Source of the DNA: Hydrogenedens sp964549105
GTDB lineage: Bacteria > Hydrogenedentota > Hydrogenedentia > Hydrogenedentales > Hydrogenedentaceae
Assembly: GCA_964549105.1 (NCBI GenBank)
Contig: CAZJTZ010000008.1
Coordinates: 1 to 64,000, forward strand
Length of the DNA stretch: 64,000 nt
Reading direction: 5' to 3'
Shown in pieces: positions 1 to 8,391 of this stretch. Numbering within the stretch: the stretch's first letter is position 1; the number at the start of each line of letters is the position of its first letter. The position numbers and the translations under genes were made by a program. The notes beneath the pieces were generated by a model. That model ran no database searches, had not been told where the DNA came from, and saw only the letters and a program-made list of their open reading frames with translations.

Positions 1-555
1 TTTAGTAAATATTTGAAAGAAATAAAAAAGTATACAGACCAGAGAATAAATCCTATGATAATTCATTATCGTATGAATGCTGGATTTCTACCGTTAGACC
101 ATTGGACTCATGAATCAGGTGGAAGAATAATTGGTGAGGCATGTCATATTATTGATTTAATAACATTTTTAACAAACAGTGAAGTAGGAAATATAATGGT
201 TGAATCACTCAATCCTAATACAGAGGGGTATAATCCAAGCGATAATAAAACTTTTATTCTTAAATATAAAGATGGTTCAGTGGCTTGCATTGAATATTTT
301 GCAGTTGGAAGTAAAAAACTTGGCAAGGAATATATGGAGGTTCATTTTGATGGAAAGAGTATAATCCTTGATGACTATAAATCCTTAAAAGGTTATGGAA
401 TAAAAATTAATGAGTTTACAACTCGAACATCTCAAAAGGGGCATTTAGAAGAACTCATTGCCTTGCACGATTCACTCACAGGTAAAAATAATGAATGGCC
501 TATTCCCCTTTGGGAATTAATCCAAACTACTGAAATTACCTTTGCTATTGCATAA
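1..555 (+). CDS. Gfo/Idh/MocA-type oxidoreductase, C-terminal part (5' end outside window)
   Basis: The frame is open from base 1, so the gene begins before the window and the TTG at 13 is not a real start. About 184 residues are visible and match the C-terminal substrate-binding half of Gfo/Idh/MocA NAD(P)-dependent oxidoreductases. Landmarks are an N-A-G-F segment followed by HWTH and then GGRIIGEACHIID, which contains the conserved histidine of the family. This version of the domain is often seen in surface-polysaccharide clusters, sometimes fused to a zinc alcohol dehydrogenase; the missing N-terminus prevents checking that. It converges on the peptidase gene at 600 with a 44-bp gap. The family call is secure, the substrate unknown. 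Confidence 0.75.
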   Translation, partial: FSKYLKEIKKYTDQRINPMIIHYRMNAGFLPLDHWTHESGGRIIGEACHIIDLITFLTNSEVGNIMVESLNPNTEGYNPSDNKTFILKYKDGSVACIEYFAVGSKKLGKEYMEVHFDGKSIILDDYKSLKGYGIKINEFTTRTSQKGHLEELIALHDSLTGKNNEWPIPLWELIQTTEITFAIA

Positions 556-599
556 GATTTGAACAACTTAAAAAAGCAACTATCATTTTATATTCTTAA

Positions 600-2162
600 T
601 CATTCGGGGAAGATGCCGATGGGTGCGGATAGGGTCTGATTGATGATGGCTTGAATGTCAGTAGCACTGAGACCGTTACCATCTACATCGGCGTTTACTT
701 CGACAGGTAAACCTAATACAGATTGGACAGCAAGGTCTATATCCACATCATTTATTTCTTCATCACCATTAATGTCCCCTGTGCTGAGAGGCACATCTAC
801 GCGTGTGGCAAGCCCATTTTGAATCTCAATTGCATTGGCTCGATAGGGAATATATCCCTGTGCTACGAAGGCAAGGTTGTAGGTATCTGGCAATAATAAT
901 CGGTGATAATTTCCTATGCGTGGATGGTTAAATACAGGTTGAGCATTTCCCTGAACCAATACCTTTGTCCAGACAGGTTCACTTGTATTTCGGTCATAAA
1001 TCAATCCACGCACTCCTCGAAGAACACACTCCATATACGATAACATGGATTCGCGATTCTTTCCCCATAATACAGGGATAATTGTTCCACCGGGAAATTT
1101 TGTGTTATACAATTCTATAGTAACCTCGATGCAACCTGTAAATCGGTAATTCCAATCTTGCATGCCGCCAGTAATTACATACCAGACTGCACCATTCACA
1201 ATCCCGCCGGGAAATTCTGTGCTGTTATACATAAGGGAGTTGTATTGGGCATATTGTGTGGACAGCCAGCGGATAAGGGTATCGTCTGGTGTAGGTGCTT
1301 CTACACCGCTGGGTCCACCGTCATCATCATAAGGATAGTTGACAACACAGGAACCTCCATGAAAATTCGCAGATAGGACAAAATTATGGTCCATACACCA
1401 TCGCATAATGTGCTGTATCTCGGGTTGACGAGTTTCAATGGAAGGGTTTCCACCATCATAATAAAAAGTATTGAAATCGGTTGGATATTCAGGAAAAGAA
1501 CGATTTAAATCGTAGCCATTGGCATTCCTACGCGTTACCAATTCACGCCCATCCGGGTTCATTAAAGGCACAATCCATATTGAAATTTCATCTACAAGAT
1601 TTCTGATACGCGGGTCGGATGTGTAGTTTTGTAGTAAATATTGAGCAAGGGATAGACACAGTTCTGTCCCCACGGGTTCATCACCATGAATGGTTGAGAT
1701 ATATTTGAATTCTGGTTCATCTTCTTCGATGTCAGGATTATCTGTAATATGAATAGCCCAGAGTTCTCGTCCCTGAACAGACTGCCCCAACGAGATTAAT
1801 CGGGAAAGGTTGGGATATGTATTTGCAAGGTCTTGTAGAAATTGTGTAAGTTCGGCGTAGTTATGGTATCCCGATGGTGTTTTCTCTTGAAGGGGTGATG
1901 GGTCTGTCCCTAATACTTGTGGATTAAATCCCATGTTTTGAAGTTTTTCTAACGCTTCCACGGGGATATAAACTTGTGCAACCTTGCCATTATAGGTATC
2001 CACAGAATAACCCTGTTGTTCGAGCCAGGTCAGTTCTTGTGGATTATCTATGTCTACCTGCACGATATACCACAGAGGTAGAGATATCTCACCTGCGAAT
2101 GAGACGGCTACTATAAATATCAAAGCAAAGAATAATACGCATAAGAATCGTTTTTTTGCCAT
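600..2162 (-). CDS. Secreted M14 zinc carboxypeptidase with dockerin-like C-terminus
   Basis: This 520-residue protein starts with a signal peptide (hydrophobic 6-22, likely cut after SFAG). Residues about 95-385 are a peptidase M14 domain. Zinc ligands are visible as HGDE (H159, E162) and H268 in NFHGGS; the substrate-binding arginines lie in NPDGRE and DLNR (R221); the catalytic glutamate is E350 in VTIEL. The NANGYDLNR and GGMQDWNY blocks resemble the carboxypeptidase N/E/D subgroup. A beta-sandwich-like segment (385-460) follows, then residues 462-510 with two Asp-rich loops (DINGDEEINDVD and DVDGNGLSATD) that look like a dockerin type I calcium-binding repeat. It probably trims peptides outside the cytoplasm. 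It lies 36 bp after the GH3-like gene and is likely co-transcribed with it. Confidence 0.88.
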   Translation of the reverse strand: MAKKRFLCVLFFALIFIVAVSFAGEISLPLWYIVQVDIDNPQELTWLEQQGYSVDTYNGKVAQVYIPVEALEKLQNMGFNPQVLGTDPSPLQEKTPSGYHNYAELTQFLQDLANTYPNLSRLISLGQSVQGRELWAIHITDNPDIEEDEPEFKYISTIHGDEPVGTELCLSLAQYLLQNYTSDPRIRNLVDEISIWIVPLMNPDGRELVTRRNANGYDLNRSFPEYPTDFNTFYYDGGNPSIETRQPEIQHIMRWCMDHNFVLSANFHGGSCVVNYPYDDDGGPSGVEAPTPDDTLIRWLSTQYAQYNSLMYNSTEFPGGIVNGAVWYVITGGMQDWNYRFTGCIEVTIELYNTKFPGGTIIPVLWGKNRESMLSYMECVLRGVRGLIYDRNTSEPVWTKVLVQGNAQPVFNHPRIGNYHRLLLPDTYNLAFVAQGYIPYRANAIEIQNGLATRVDVPLSTGDINGDEEINDVDIDLAVQSVLGLPVEVNADVDGNGLSATDIQAIINQTLSAPIGIFPE

Positions 2163-2198
2163 ATCTTTGACCTTATCACAAATATAAAACTCTACTTA

Positions 2199-4208
2199 TT
2201 ATTTTACCACTATGGTATAGGTTTTTGCCTGAATCTGGTTGTCAGGACCTTGAACCTGTAATTCCACTGCATATTCCCCTTGCGAAGGGAAAGTAAATGT
2301 AAAAGAAGGCTCTTTAAATTTGTGTTTGTCCTGTATCTTCCATTCACACTTTTTAATCATGGTTTCAATGGGGAAACTTAAACTTGACCCTTCGGGAAAA
2401 TCATCACCAACAGGCACAGGCAACTTTCCCGGAGGCATGGCAACAAGTTCCTTCAGCGAAAAGGTATATTCCCGATTTGCCTCCAATACCGAATCATGGA
2501 TAACGGAGCGGAAACGAAAAGCAGGAAACCCCACAAGGGTCTCTGCCGCTGCTTTGAGTGCTATTTGGTAAGCAGAGACTTCCGCATACGCGATAAGAAT
2601 GGCGTCTGCCCTTTTCGCACAGGAAATAGCCTGTGGATGACCCAAAACGATAGCCACCACCTTTGAACCTGTGTCTTTCAGTCGTCCAATTAACTCTTCC
2701 TGTTCCGCCAATCTCATAGATGAGGCTACTGTGCATATTATTACAGGTGCCTTACCCAAAGTCTTTTCTGCACGGTCAATCTCAAAATCCGGGATATAAC
2801 CTAAACGAGGCGAAGAAGGCATAACTTGAAGTCCAATGTTTTTATGATACTTTTTTAAATATTTTTTCAATTCCTCTACGCCAACAGGTCCTGTGATACC
2901 AATTGCTGCCACGGACTTCTTAACTAATGGGAGTAGCCCCCCATCGTTTTTTACTAAGGTTACAGAATTTTTAAGAATATAATATGAGTCATCAAAAATA
3001 TTACCTTTAGATTTCGTCAATTCTGCAGGTTTTACTACACTCTTCTCTTTCTGTGGATTCTCTTTATTAAATTGTGTATCTTTCAATGATTTTACACGGG
3101 AATAGGATTCATCAATTCGGGAAATGGGTATTTCCTGTTGCTGAACTGCATAGCAGATGCGTTCAATGGCACGACTTGCTGTGTTTGTCGGACCCTGATA
3201 ATATAAAACATCAGCGCCGTTTTTCAGTGCTTCCAATGCGGCTTCCGATGGGTCTGTAAACTGTAAGATTTCGGGTGCGTCCAAAGGACCGGCAATAACT
3301 ACACCGCCAAAGCCCATTTTCTTTCGTAGCAATTCAGAGATTACAGCATGCGAAATGCAGGCAGGTTTCCCCTGCGGTTCTAATGTGGGCACCAGAGTTG
3401 TCCCTACATGAATAATAGGACAAGCCATATCTATCAGTTTTTTATAAGGAAGGGCATCATTGTCCATCAGATATTGTTCTGGCGTGAGTAATACAGCGGC
3501 CTGAACCCCTTGACGATTTGTTTGCCCACCCGGAAAATCCATAGGCACCATAAGCGTTGTAGATAAATCCCACTGCTGATACATTTGCATAGCCACCTCG
3601 GAGGCTGTCTGTGCATTTGTGCCTAAACACTGCAAATTGCTTTTTGCCTTAGGCAAAAGCGACGCCAGGCTCAGGTGAGGTCCTAACATCATATTCAGAT
3701 TGAGCCCCTGCATATAACTTTTCCAGAGTTGCACAATTCGTTCCACATTGCTTGCGTCAGGATTGGCAGAAAGGGCTAACAGTGGTGGCAGGTTAACATA
3801 CGACGAAGGAACAGCCTGTTGCCTTTCTATTACCTCATACAAATCCCCTGCCAACCATAGCGGCAAGCCCTCATTTTGAAGGGTGGAGTTCATCTCTGTA
3901 ATATAATCCATTGCTCGTTTTGGTTCGAGAATCTGTGGTATAACTACGCCTGCGGGAGTATATTGTGACAAAAAAACACGGTCATCGGACCTTGTCCCGT
4001 GCATACCTTGAAGTGTTATCAAAAAAAGTTGGCTAATTTTTAAACGCAACTCATCTTTCGCTTTTTCAATCTGTTTCTTGCTTTTTGCATTACTTTCTTC
4101 CTCCTTTTTCTCTTGAATCCGAATCTCATCACTATTTATCGCTGAAGATGGACTTGAAGATTCCTCAGCCGTTAAGATACCGAACAAAAACGCAAAATAA
4201 AATATCAT
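2199..4208 (-). CDS. Secreted GH3-like protein, probably catalytically degenerate
   Basis: A 669-residue protein with a short signal peptide, a charged Glu/Lys-rich linker (25-58), a TIM-barrel region resembling glycoside hydrolase family 3 / NagZ (58-375), a GH3 C-terminal-like alpha/beta domain (about 405-570) and a final beta-sandwich of the PKD/Ig kind (about 610-669). The overall order fits bacterial GH3 beta-N-acetylhexosaminidase or glucosidase relatives. However, where NagZ has KHFPGHG the sequence has VPMDFPGG (221-228), and where the nucleophile motif is normally GVxxSDDL it reads GVVIAGPLDA (302-311). Both catalytic positions therefore look lost, suggesting a binding or structural role. 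First gene of a two-gene unit with the M14 peptidase; upstream it diverges from the lipoprotein gene at 4604. Confidence 0.72.
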   Translation of the reverse strand: MIFYFAFLFGILTAEESSSPSSAINSDEIRIQEKKEEESNAKSKKQIEKAKDELRLKISQLFLITLQGMHGTRSDDRVFLSQYTPAGVVIPQILEPKRAMDYITEMNSTLQNEGLPLWLAGDLYEVIERQQAVPSSYVNLPPLLALSANPDASNVERIVQLWKSYMQGLNLNMMLGPHLSLASLLPKAKSNLQCLGTNAQTASEVAMQMYQQWDLSTTLMVPMDFPGGQTNRQGVQAAVLLTPEQYLMDNDALPYKKLIDMACPIIHVGTTLVPTLEPQGKPACISHAVISELLRKKMGFGGVVIAGPLDAPEILQFTDPSEAALEALKNGADVLYYQGPTNTASRAIERICYAVQQQEIPISRIDESYSRVKSLKDTQFNKENPQKEKSVVKPAELTKSKGNIFDDSYYILKNSVTLVKNDGGLLPLVKKSVAAIGITGPVGVEELKKYLKKYHKNIGLQVMPSSPRLGYIPDFEIDRAEKTLGKAPVIICTVASSMRLAEQEELIGRLKDTGSKVVAIVLGHPQAISCAKRADAILIAYAEVSAYQIALKAAAETLVGFPAFRFRSVIHDSVLEANREYTFSLKELVAMPPGKLPVPVGDDFPEGSSLSFPIETMIKKCEWKIQDKHKFKEPSFTFTFPSQGEYAVELQVQGPDNQIQAKTYTIVVK

Positions 4209-4603
4209 AGCCGTTTCCTAATCTTTCCATTAACAATTAAATATAAACAATAGAATGTCAAATTAACAAATTAAAGTGAGATTGGCATACCCTCCTCCGC
4301 TTCGGTTCACAAAAATATTACTAAGGATATGTGTTAAAATCACTCCTGTCCGATAAAAGATTCTGGGAAAGACTTTTACATATTGAGATAGGCAATTTTC
4401 TCCCTTACTTATTTAGCATATAACGGTATCTCTGCATCTGAGAAATTCTTGACTTTTATAAAGTTTTGTTATAGAATCTTATTTAGAACAATTTAAACAA
4501 ATATATATAAAAGGAGGTGTTGTGCAGAATAATAGAAATGATAAAGTAAAAGTAGCAAAACTAATTTAATCCCACTAACAACTATTAAAAAAGGAGAGAA
4601 GTT
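4209..4603. other. Divergent intergenic region
   Basis: 395 bp between two divergent genes. It contains a sigma-70-like promoter for the rightward lipoprotein gene and a 5' leader of about 120 nt. Inside the leader is a strong Shine-Dalgarno sequence (AAGGAGGTG near 4511-4519) not used by the lipoprotein gene, immediately followed by a 15-codon GTG reading frame (4522-4569). The left half shows no recognisable feature beyond AT-rich sequence. Confidence 0.6.
4449..4477 (+). promoter_or_regulatory. Sigma-70-type promoter for the lipoprotein gene
   Basis: TTGACT at 4449-4454 and TAGAAT at 4472-4477 are separated by 17 bp. Transcription would start near 4484, leaving a 5' leader of about 120 nt before the ATG at 4604. 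Confidence 0.5.
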
Positions 4604-5758
4604 ATGTTGAAGGAGAAAAACAAGTTTTTTAGTGTAGTGGCATTAGCGGTATTAGTCGGTGTTCTGTTTTCAGGATGTCCCACAGGTGCACCTATGAGCA
4701 CGACAAAATTAGAAATTGGTGGAGAAATGGTATCGGATGTTTTAGGAGCATGGAAGGAAAAGTGGTATAAGTTTGAAATAGATGCGGATAATACACCGTT
4801 TCTTTTGATTTTCAAGAATTTAGATGCAGCAGATGAATCCTGGTTAGGTTACCAAATTAATTGGTATTACAAAGGTGATAATGGATTGGTTCTATTGAGT
4901 GCAATGGAAGAGGAACCCACTGGTCCTGCCAATCCTAACAATGTTGTAATTTTTGAAAACAAAGAAAGGATTTTTTATGTAGCCCCTTATAAAGGAACTT
5001 ACTATATTCGCCTTTATGGGTATGCACAACCTACTTCTGAAAATAAGAAATATGAGTTGAGGTATGTAATAGGTCTGGCAAAGCCAGAAACCTATGCCGA
5101 CGCTACAAATATAGGGGTAGGAACCTCGCAAGAAGTAATGGTCAATGCAGACATACTAAGTGTATACAAATTAGCGGTAACCCCGGGAAATGTTTTCCAG
5201 TTGAAGATAGAAGATACACTCAGTACAGATATTGTTAACTTGGAAAAACCCATTGCCTATTTGAAATTAAGACTTATCAGAATGAATAAACATGGGGATA
5301 CTTCTACTATAGAGACAAGAGAAGGCTTTACAAAATTTGCTTATAACCTTCCTATTCACAGTACAGATACAAATTCATACTATTTAGTTTTAGAAACTCA
5401 TGAGGGAATCGAATTTAAGAGTGTACGGGCGAATATCTCATTATCTCAAGTACCGGTAGAGTCAATCCTTCCGAGTGAAACACCCAAAGATGTTCCTATC
5501 AGTGGTAAAGAGATAAAGGCATTAAAACTACAGGTAGAATCGGAAAAGGTATATTCATTAACATTGGAAAACTCTGGGGGCGTTAATGTCTCTATAGTAA
5601 AAATCAATGCTAATAGTGTCGTATCGGATGTTTTATCTCCTATCTTTACTGTCCCCAAAAATAACACAGATGAATATTACATAATATTAGAAGGGACCAG
5701 TTTGGATACAAACGCAACGGTAAGAGTAACTTTCAATTCCATACCACTTATACTATAA
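4604..5758 (+). CDS. Lipoprotein with PPC-like beta domains, function unknown
   Basis: A 384-residue protein with a type II signal peptide: positive N-terminus, hydrophobic stretch to about residue 21 and a lipobox ending FSGC, so Cys25 should be lipidated. The remainder looks all-beta. At least two segments (about 45-155 and 165-280) resemble bacterial pre-peptidase C-terminal (PPC) domains, with patterns such as GTYYIRLYG and SYYLVLE spaced as in that fold; a third, shorter copy ends the protein (SDVLSP...EYYIILEG). No enzyme motif is visible. The start is supported by an AAGGAGAG ribosome site. It is a single-gene unit with its own promoter and a strong terminator. A surface-exposed binding or structural role is inference. 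Confidence 0.6.
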   Translation: MLKEKNKFFSVVALAVLVGVLFSGCPTGAPMSTTKLEIGGEMVSDVLGAWKEKWYKFEIDADNTPFLLIFKNLDAADESWLGYQINWYYKGDNGLVLLSAMEEEPTGPANPNNVVIFENKERIFYVAPYKGTYYIRLYGYAQPTSENKKYELRYVIGLAKPETYADATNIGVGTSQEVMVNADILSVYKLAVTPGNVFQLKIEDTLSTDIVNLEKPIAYLKLRLIRMNKHGDTSTIETREGFTKFAYNLPIHSTDTNSYYLVLETHEGIEFKSVRANISLSQVPVESILPSETPKDVPISGKEIKALKLQVESEKVYSLTLENSGGVNVSIVKINANSVVSDVLSPIFTVPKNNTDEYYIILEGTSLDTNATVRVTFNSIPLIL

Positions 5759-5790
5759 ATAGTAAAATACTGAACCTATCATAGCCTTAT

Positions 5791-5830
5791 AAAAGTCCAG
5801 GGCAATGTGATAAGATTGCTCTGGACTTTT
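5791..5830 (+). terminator. Rho-independent terminator of the lipoprotein gene
   Basis: A 16-bp stem (5791-5806 with 5815-5830, one G-U pair) with an 8-nt loop, running into TTTTTAT. It lies 32 bp after the stop codon. Confidence 0.88.
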
Positions 5831-5871
5831 TATTTGATTTGCAATTGTGTTTAATAAATCGCACCCCGTAA

Positions 5872-5899
5872 TTGGATTGGATATTATCCGGTGTATTAA
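5872..5899 (+). promoter_or_regulatory. Candidate promoter with internal operator-like palindrome, sugar ABC operon
   Basis: TTGGAT (5872-5877) and TATTAA (5894-5899) are 16 bp apart, upstream of the binding-protein gene. Between them lies the interrupted palindrome GGATATTATCC (5879-5889), a place where a repressor would block transcription. No regulator gene is nearby, so the operator reading is inference. Confidence 0.3.
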
Positions 5900-5935
5900 A
5901 ATGATTTGTAATTTATATAAGGAAGAACTCTTATT

Positions 5936-6886
5936 ATGAAAATTGTAAGGTTTATTTTTATTGTCTTTATCGTATTTGGGGGTTGGTTGGATTGGGGATG
6001 TTCTAAGAAAGAAACTACAAAAGAAGGGACACCAACTCGCCCTATCGTCGGAGCGTCGCTATTGACACAAACGCATGTGTTTTATCAGGACCTTGCCGAT
6101 GCAATGAAAGAGACAGCAGGACAGGGAAACCTTAACCTTCGGCTTCAATATGCAGAGTTTGACCCTCGTAAACAGAATGACCAGATTGAGATGTTCGTTT
6201 TGCAAGGGGTCCAGGCATTGGTAGTTGCACCAACGGATTCCAGTGGTATGGCTCCTGTGATAAAGTTGGCGATGGAAAAGAAAATCCCGGTGTTCACTGT
6301 AGATATTGCGGTCAAAGATACCACAGTTGTTTGCCATATTGCCTCAGATAATTATCAAGGAGGCGTTCTGTTAGGTCAATTTCTTGCAGAGCAGTTAAAC
6401 GGTAAAGGGAAGATTGCTATCATTGACCATCCTATGGTGACTTCGGTTCAGGAACGAGTAAAAGGATTTGAAGAGGCTGTGTCGAAGTTTCCTGAAATTA
6501 CGATTGTCCAAAAAGTGCCGGGTGAAGGGCAGCGGGACAAGGCTATGCGTGCTGCACAGGATTTGATAGCGTCTCGTTCTGACCTTGACGCTATCTTTGG
6601 GATTAATGATGATTCTGCGCTGGGTGCTCTGGCAGCGGTAGAGTCCGCAGGATTGCAGGGAAAAATTAAAATTGTGGGTTTTGACGCTACACCTGAAGCA
6701 TGCCGGGCTATTCGTGAAGGGAAGGCATTGATAGCAGATATTGCCCAGTTCCCTAAAGAGATAGGAAAGTCCACTATGGAAACTATTGCTGAATATCTTA
6801 AAGGTGTGCAGGTTCCACCCGTTAAATATATACCTGTAAAATTAATTACCCGCGAAATTTTATTATCAGAAGGGACAAAGTCATGA
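5936..6886 (+). CDS. Sugar ABC transporter substrate-binding lipoprotein (RbsB-like)
   Basis: 316 residues: a short N-terminal hydrophobic segment ending at Cys22 (WGC, a loose lipobox), then a periplasmic-binding-protein type 1 fold. Typical marks are the opening VGASLLTQTHVFYQDL strand, the VAPTDSSGM loop (equivalent to the allPxD loop of RbsB), the hinge crossing HIASDNYQGG and INDDSALGALAAVESAG near the C-lobe. It should deliver a pentose, hexose or polyol to the permease encoded downstream. The stop codon overlaps the start of the ATPase gene (ATGA), indicating translational coupling. The family is certain, but the ligand cannot be named from sequence alone. Confidence 0.9.
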   Translation: MKIVRFIFIVFIVFGGWLDWGCSKKETTKEGTPTRPIVGASLLTQTHVFYQDLADAMKETAGQGNLNLRLQYAEFDPRKQNDQIEMFVLQGVQALVVAPTDSSGMAPVIKLAMEKKIPVFTVDIAVKDTTVVCHIASDNYQGGVLLGQFLAEQLNGKGKIAIIDHPMVTSVQERVKGFEEAVSKFPEITIVQKVPGEGQRDKAMRAAQDLIASRSDLDAIFGINDDSALGALAAVESAGLQGKIKIVGFDATPEACRAIREGKALIADIAQFPKEIGKSTMETIAEYLKGVQVPPVKYIPVKLITREILLSEGTKS

Positions 6887-8391
6887 GTGATTTGCTACTC
6901 GAAATGAAGGATATTACTAAACGGTTCCCGGGTGTTCTGGCATTGGATAAAGTAAGGTTGGAGGTTCGATATGGAGAGGTTCACTGTTTAGTCGGTGAAA
7001 ACGGTGCAGGAAAGTCAACGCTAATGAAAATTCTATCAGGGGCAATTCCTCTGGATTCAGGTGAGATTCTGCTTGAAGGAAAATCTATCCAAATCACTTC
7101 TCCTTATCATGCACAACAATTGGGTATTAGCATGATATACCAGGAATTTAACTTGATACCTTATTTAAGTGTAGCGGAAAATATATTTTTAGGTCGTGAA
7201 CCGCGTATTGAGAAAACGCCATTTATAAATTGGAAGCGAATGTATAATGAAGCACACGAAGTATTGGAACAAGTGGGATTGAAGTTAGATGTCCGTGTGC
7301 CTGTAGCGGAATTGAGTATCGCCCAGCAACAGATGGTTGAAATTGCCAAAGCATTAAGTATCAAAGCCAAAATTATCGTCATGGACGAGCCTTCTGCTAC
7401 GCTTACCGAGCATGAACTAAAAACCTTGTTTGAACTGATTAAAACATTACGAAGACAAAATTTAGGAATTATCTATATATCCCATCGTCTTGAAGAATTA
7501 TATGAGATTGGCAATCGTGTTACGGTTATGCGTGATGGGCAATATGTAGGAACGCATGAAGTATGTGATGTAACCCGAGAAGATTTAATACGGATGATGG
7601 TGGGACGCGAACTTACAAAGGAATATCCAAAAATATCTCTTCCGCGTGGAAAAGAAAAATTGCGGGTCGAGAATTTAACACGCAAAGGTGCATTTCACAA
7701 CATTAATTTTTCTGTGTATGCAGGTGAAATTGTAGGATTGACTGGTCTGGTAGGTGCAGGTAGAACGGAGGTAGCCCGGGCTATATTTGGGGCAGACCCC
7801 ATAGATGAGGGTAAGATTTATGTAGAGGAACAGGAGGTAAAAATCCATTCGCCCCAGGAGGCTATTAAGCATGGCATTGGCTTACTTACCGAAGACCGAA
7901 AAAACCAGGGACTTGTTTTAAGTATGACCATCCGCGAAAATATAACATTAGCCAACCTGAAAGCCATTACAAAATGGATGTTTTTGGACCTTCCCAAAGA
8001 ACGACAGGTCGCAGAAAGTTATGTCCATGACCTTCAGATACGCACCCCTTCTATTGAACAGATTAGCCAGAATTTGAGCGGTGGAAATCAGCAAAAAGTT
8101 GTCCTTGCCAAATGGCTCTTTACTCAATCTCGTATCTTGATTTTTGATGAACCTACCCGTGGAATTGATGTCGGTGCCAAAGTAGAAATATTTAGACTCA
8201 TGAACCGTTTGCTGGAACAGGGAGTCGGAATCTTAATGATTTCCAGCGAATTGCCCGAAGTCCTCGGTATATGCGACCGTATCCTTGTGATGCACGAGGG
8301 ACAATTAGCAGGCGAACTTTCCCGTGAAGATGCAACACAAGAGAAAATCATGCAACTTGCCACAGGATACACAAAACAGAATGTGGCTTAA
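6883..8391 (+). CDS. Sugar ABC transporter, double ATPase subunit (RbsA/MglA type)
   Basis: 502 residues containing two fused ABC ATPase domains. The first has a canonical Walker A (GENGAGKST), a divergent signature (LSIAQQQ) and Walker B ending MDEPSATLT. The second has the degenerate Walker A (GAGRTE) typical of RbsA/MglA C-terminal halves, an intact signature (LSGGNQQK) and Walker B FDEPTRGIDVG. Length and this asymmetry match the carbohydrate-uptake CUT2 family, in which one polypeptide supplies both nucleotide sites. The ATG overlaps the stop of the binding-protein gene by 4 bp and its own stop overlaps the permease start. Confidence 0.95.
   Translation: MSDLLLEMKDITKRFPGVLALDKVRLEVRYGEVHCLVGENGAGKSTLMKILSGAIPLDSGEILLEGKSIQITSPYHAQQLGISMIYQEFNLIPYLSVAENIFLGREPRIEKTPFINWKRMYNEAHEVLEQVGLKLDVRVPVAELSIAQQQMVEIAKALSIKAKIIVMDEPSATLTEHELKTLFELIKTLRRQNLGIIYISHRLEELYEIGNRVTVMRDGQYVGTHEVCDVTREDLIRMMVGRELTKEYPKISLPRGKEKLRVENLTRKGAFHNINFSVYAGEIVGLTGLVGAGRTEVARAIFGADPIDEGKIYVEEQEVKIHSPQEAIKHGIGLLTEDRKNQGLVLSMTIRENITLANLKAITKWMFLDLPKERQVAESYVHDLQIRTPSIEQISQNLSGGNQQKVVLAKWLFTQSRILIFDEPTRGIDVGAKVEIFRLMNRLLEQGVGILMISSELPEVLGICDRILVMHEGQLAGELSREDATQEKIMQLATGYTKQNVA

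Noticed and set aside
8324..8380. Upstream start for the sugar permease
   Set aside because: It would overlap the ATPase gene by 68 bp and add a polar tail not seen in RbsC-type permeases; the ATG at 8381 fits coupling.
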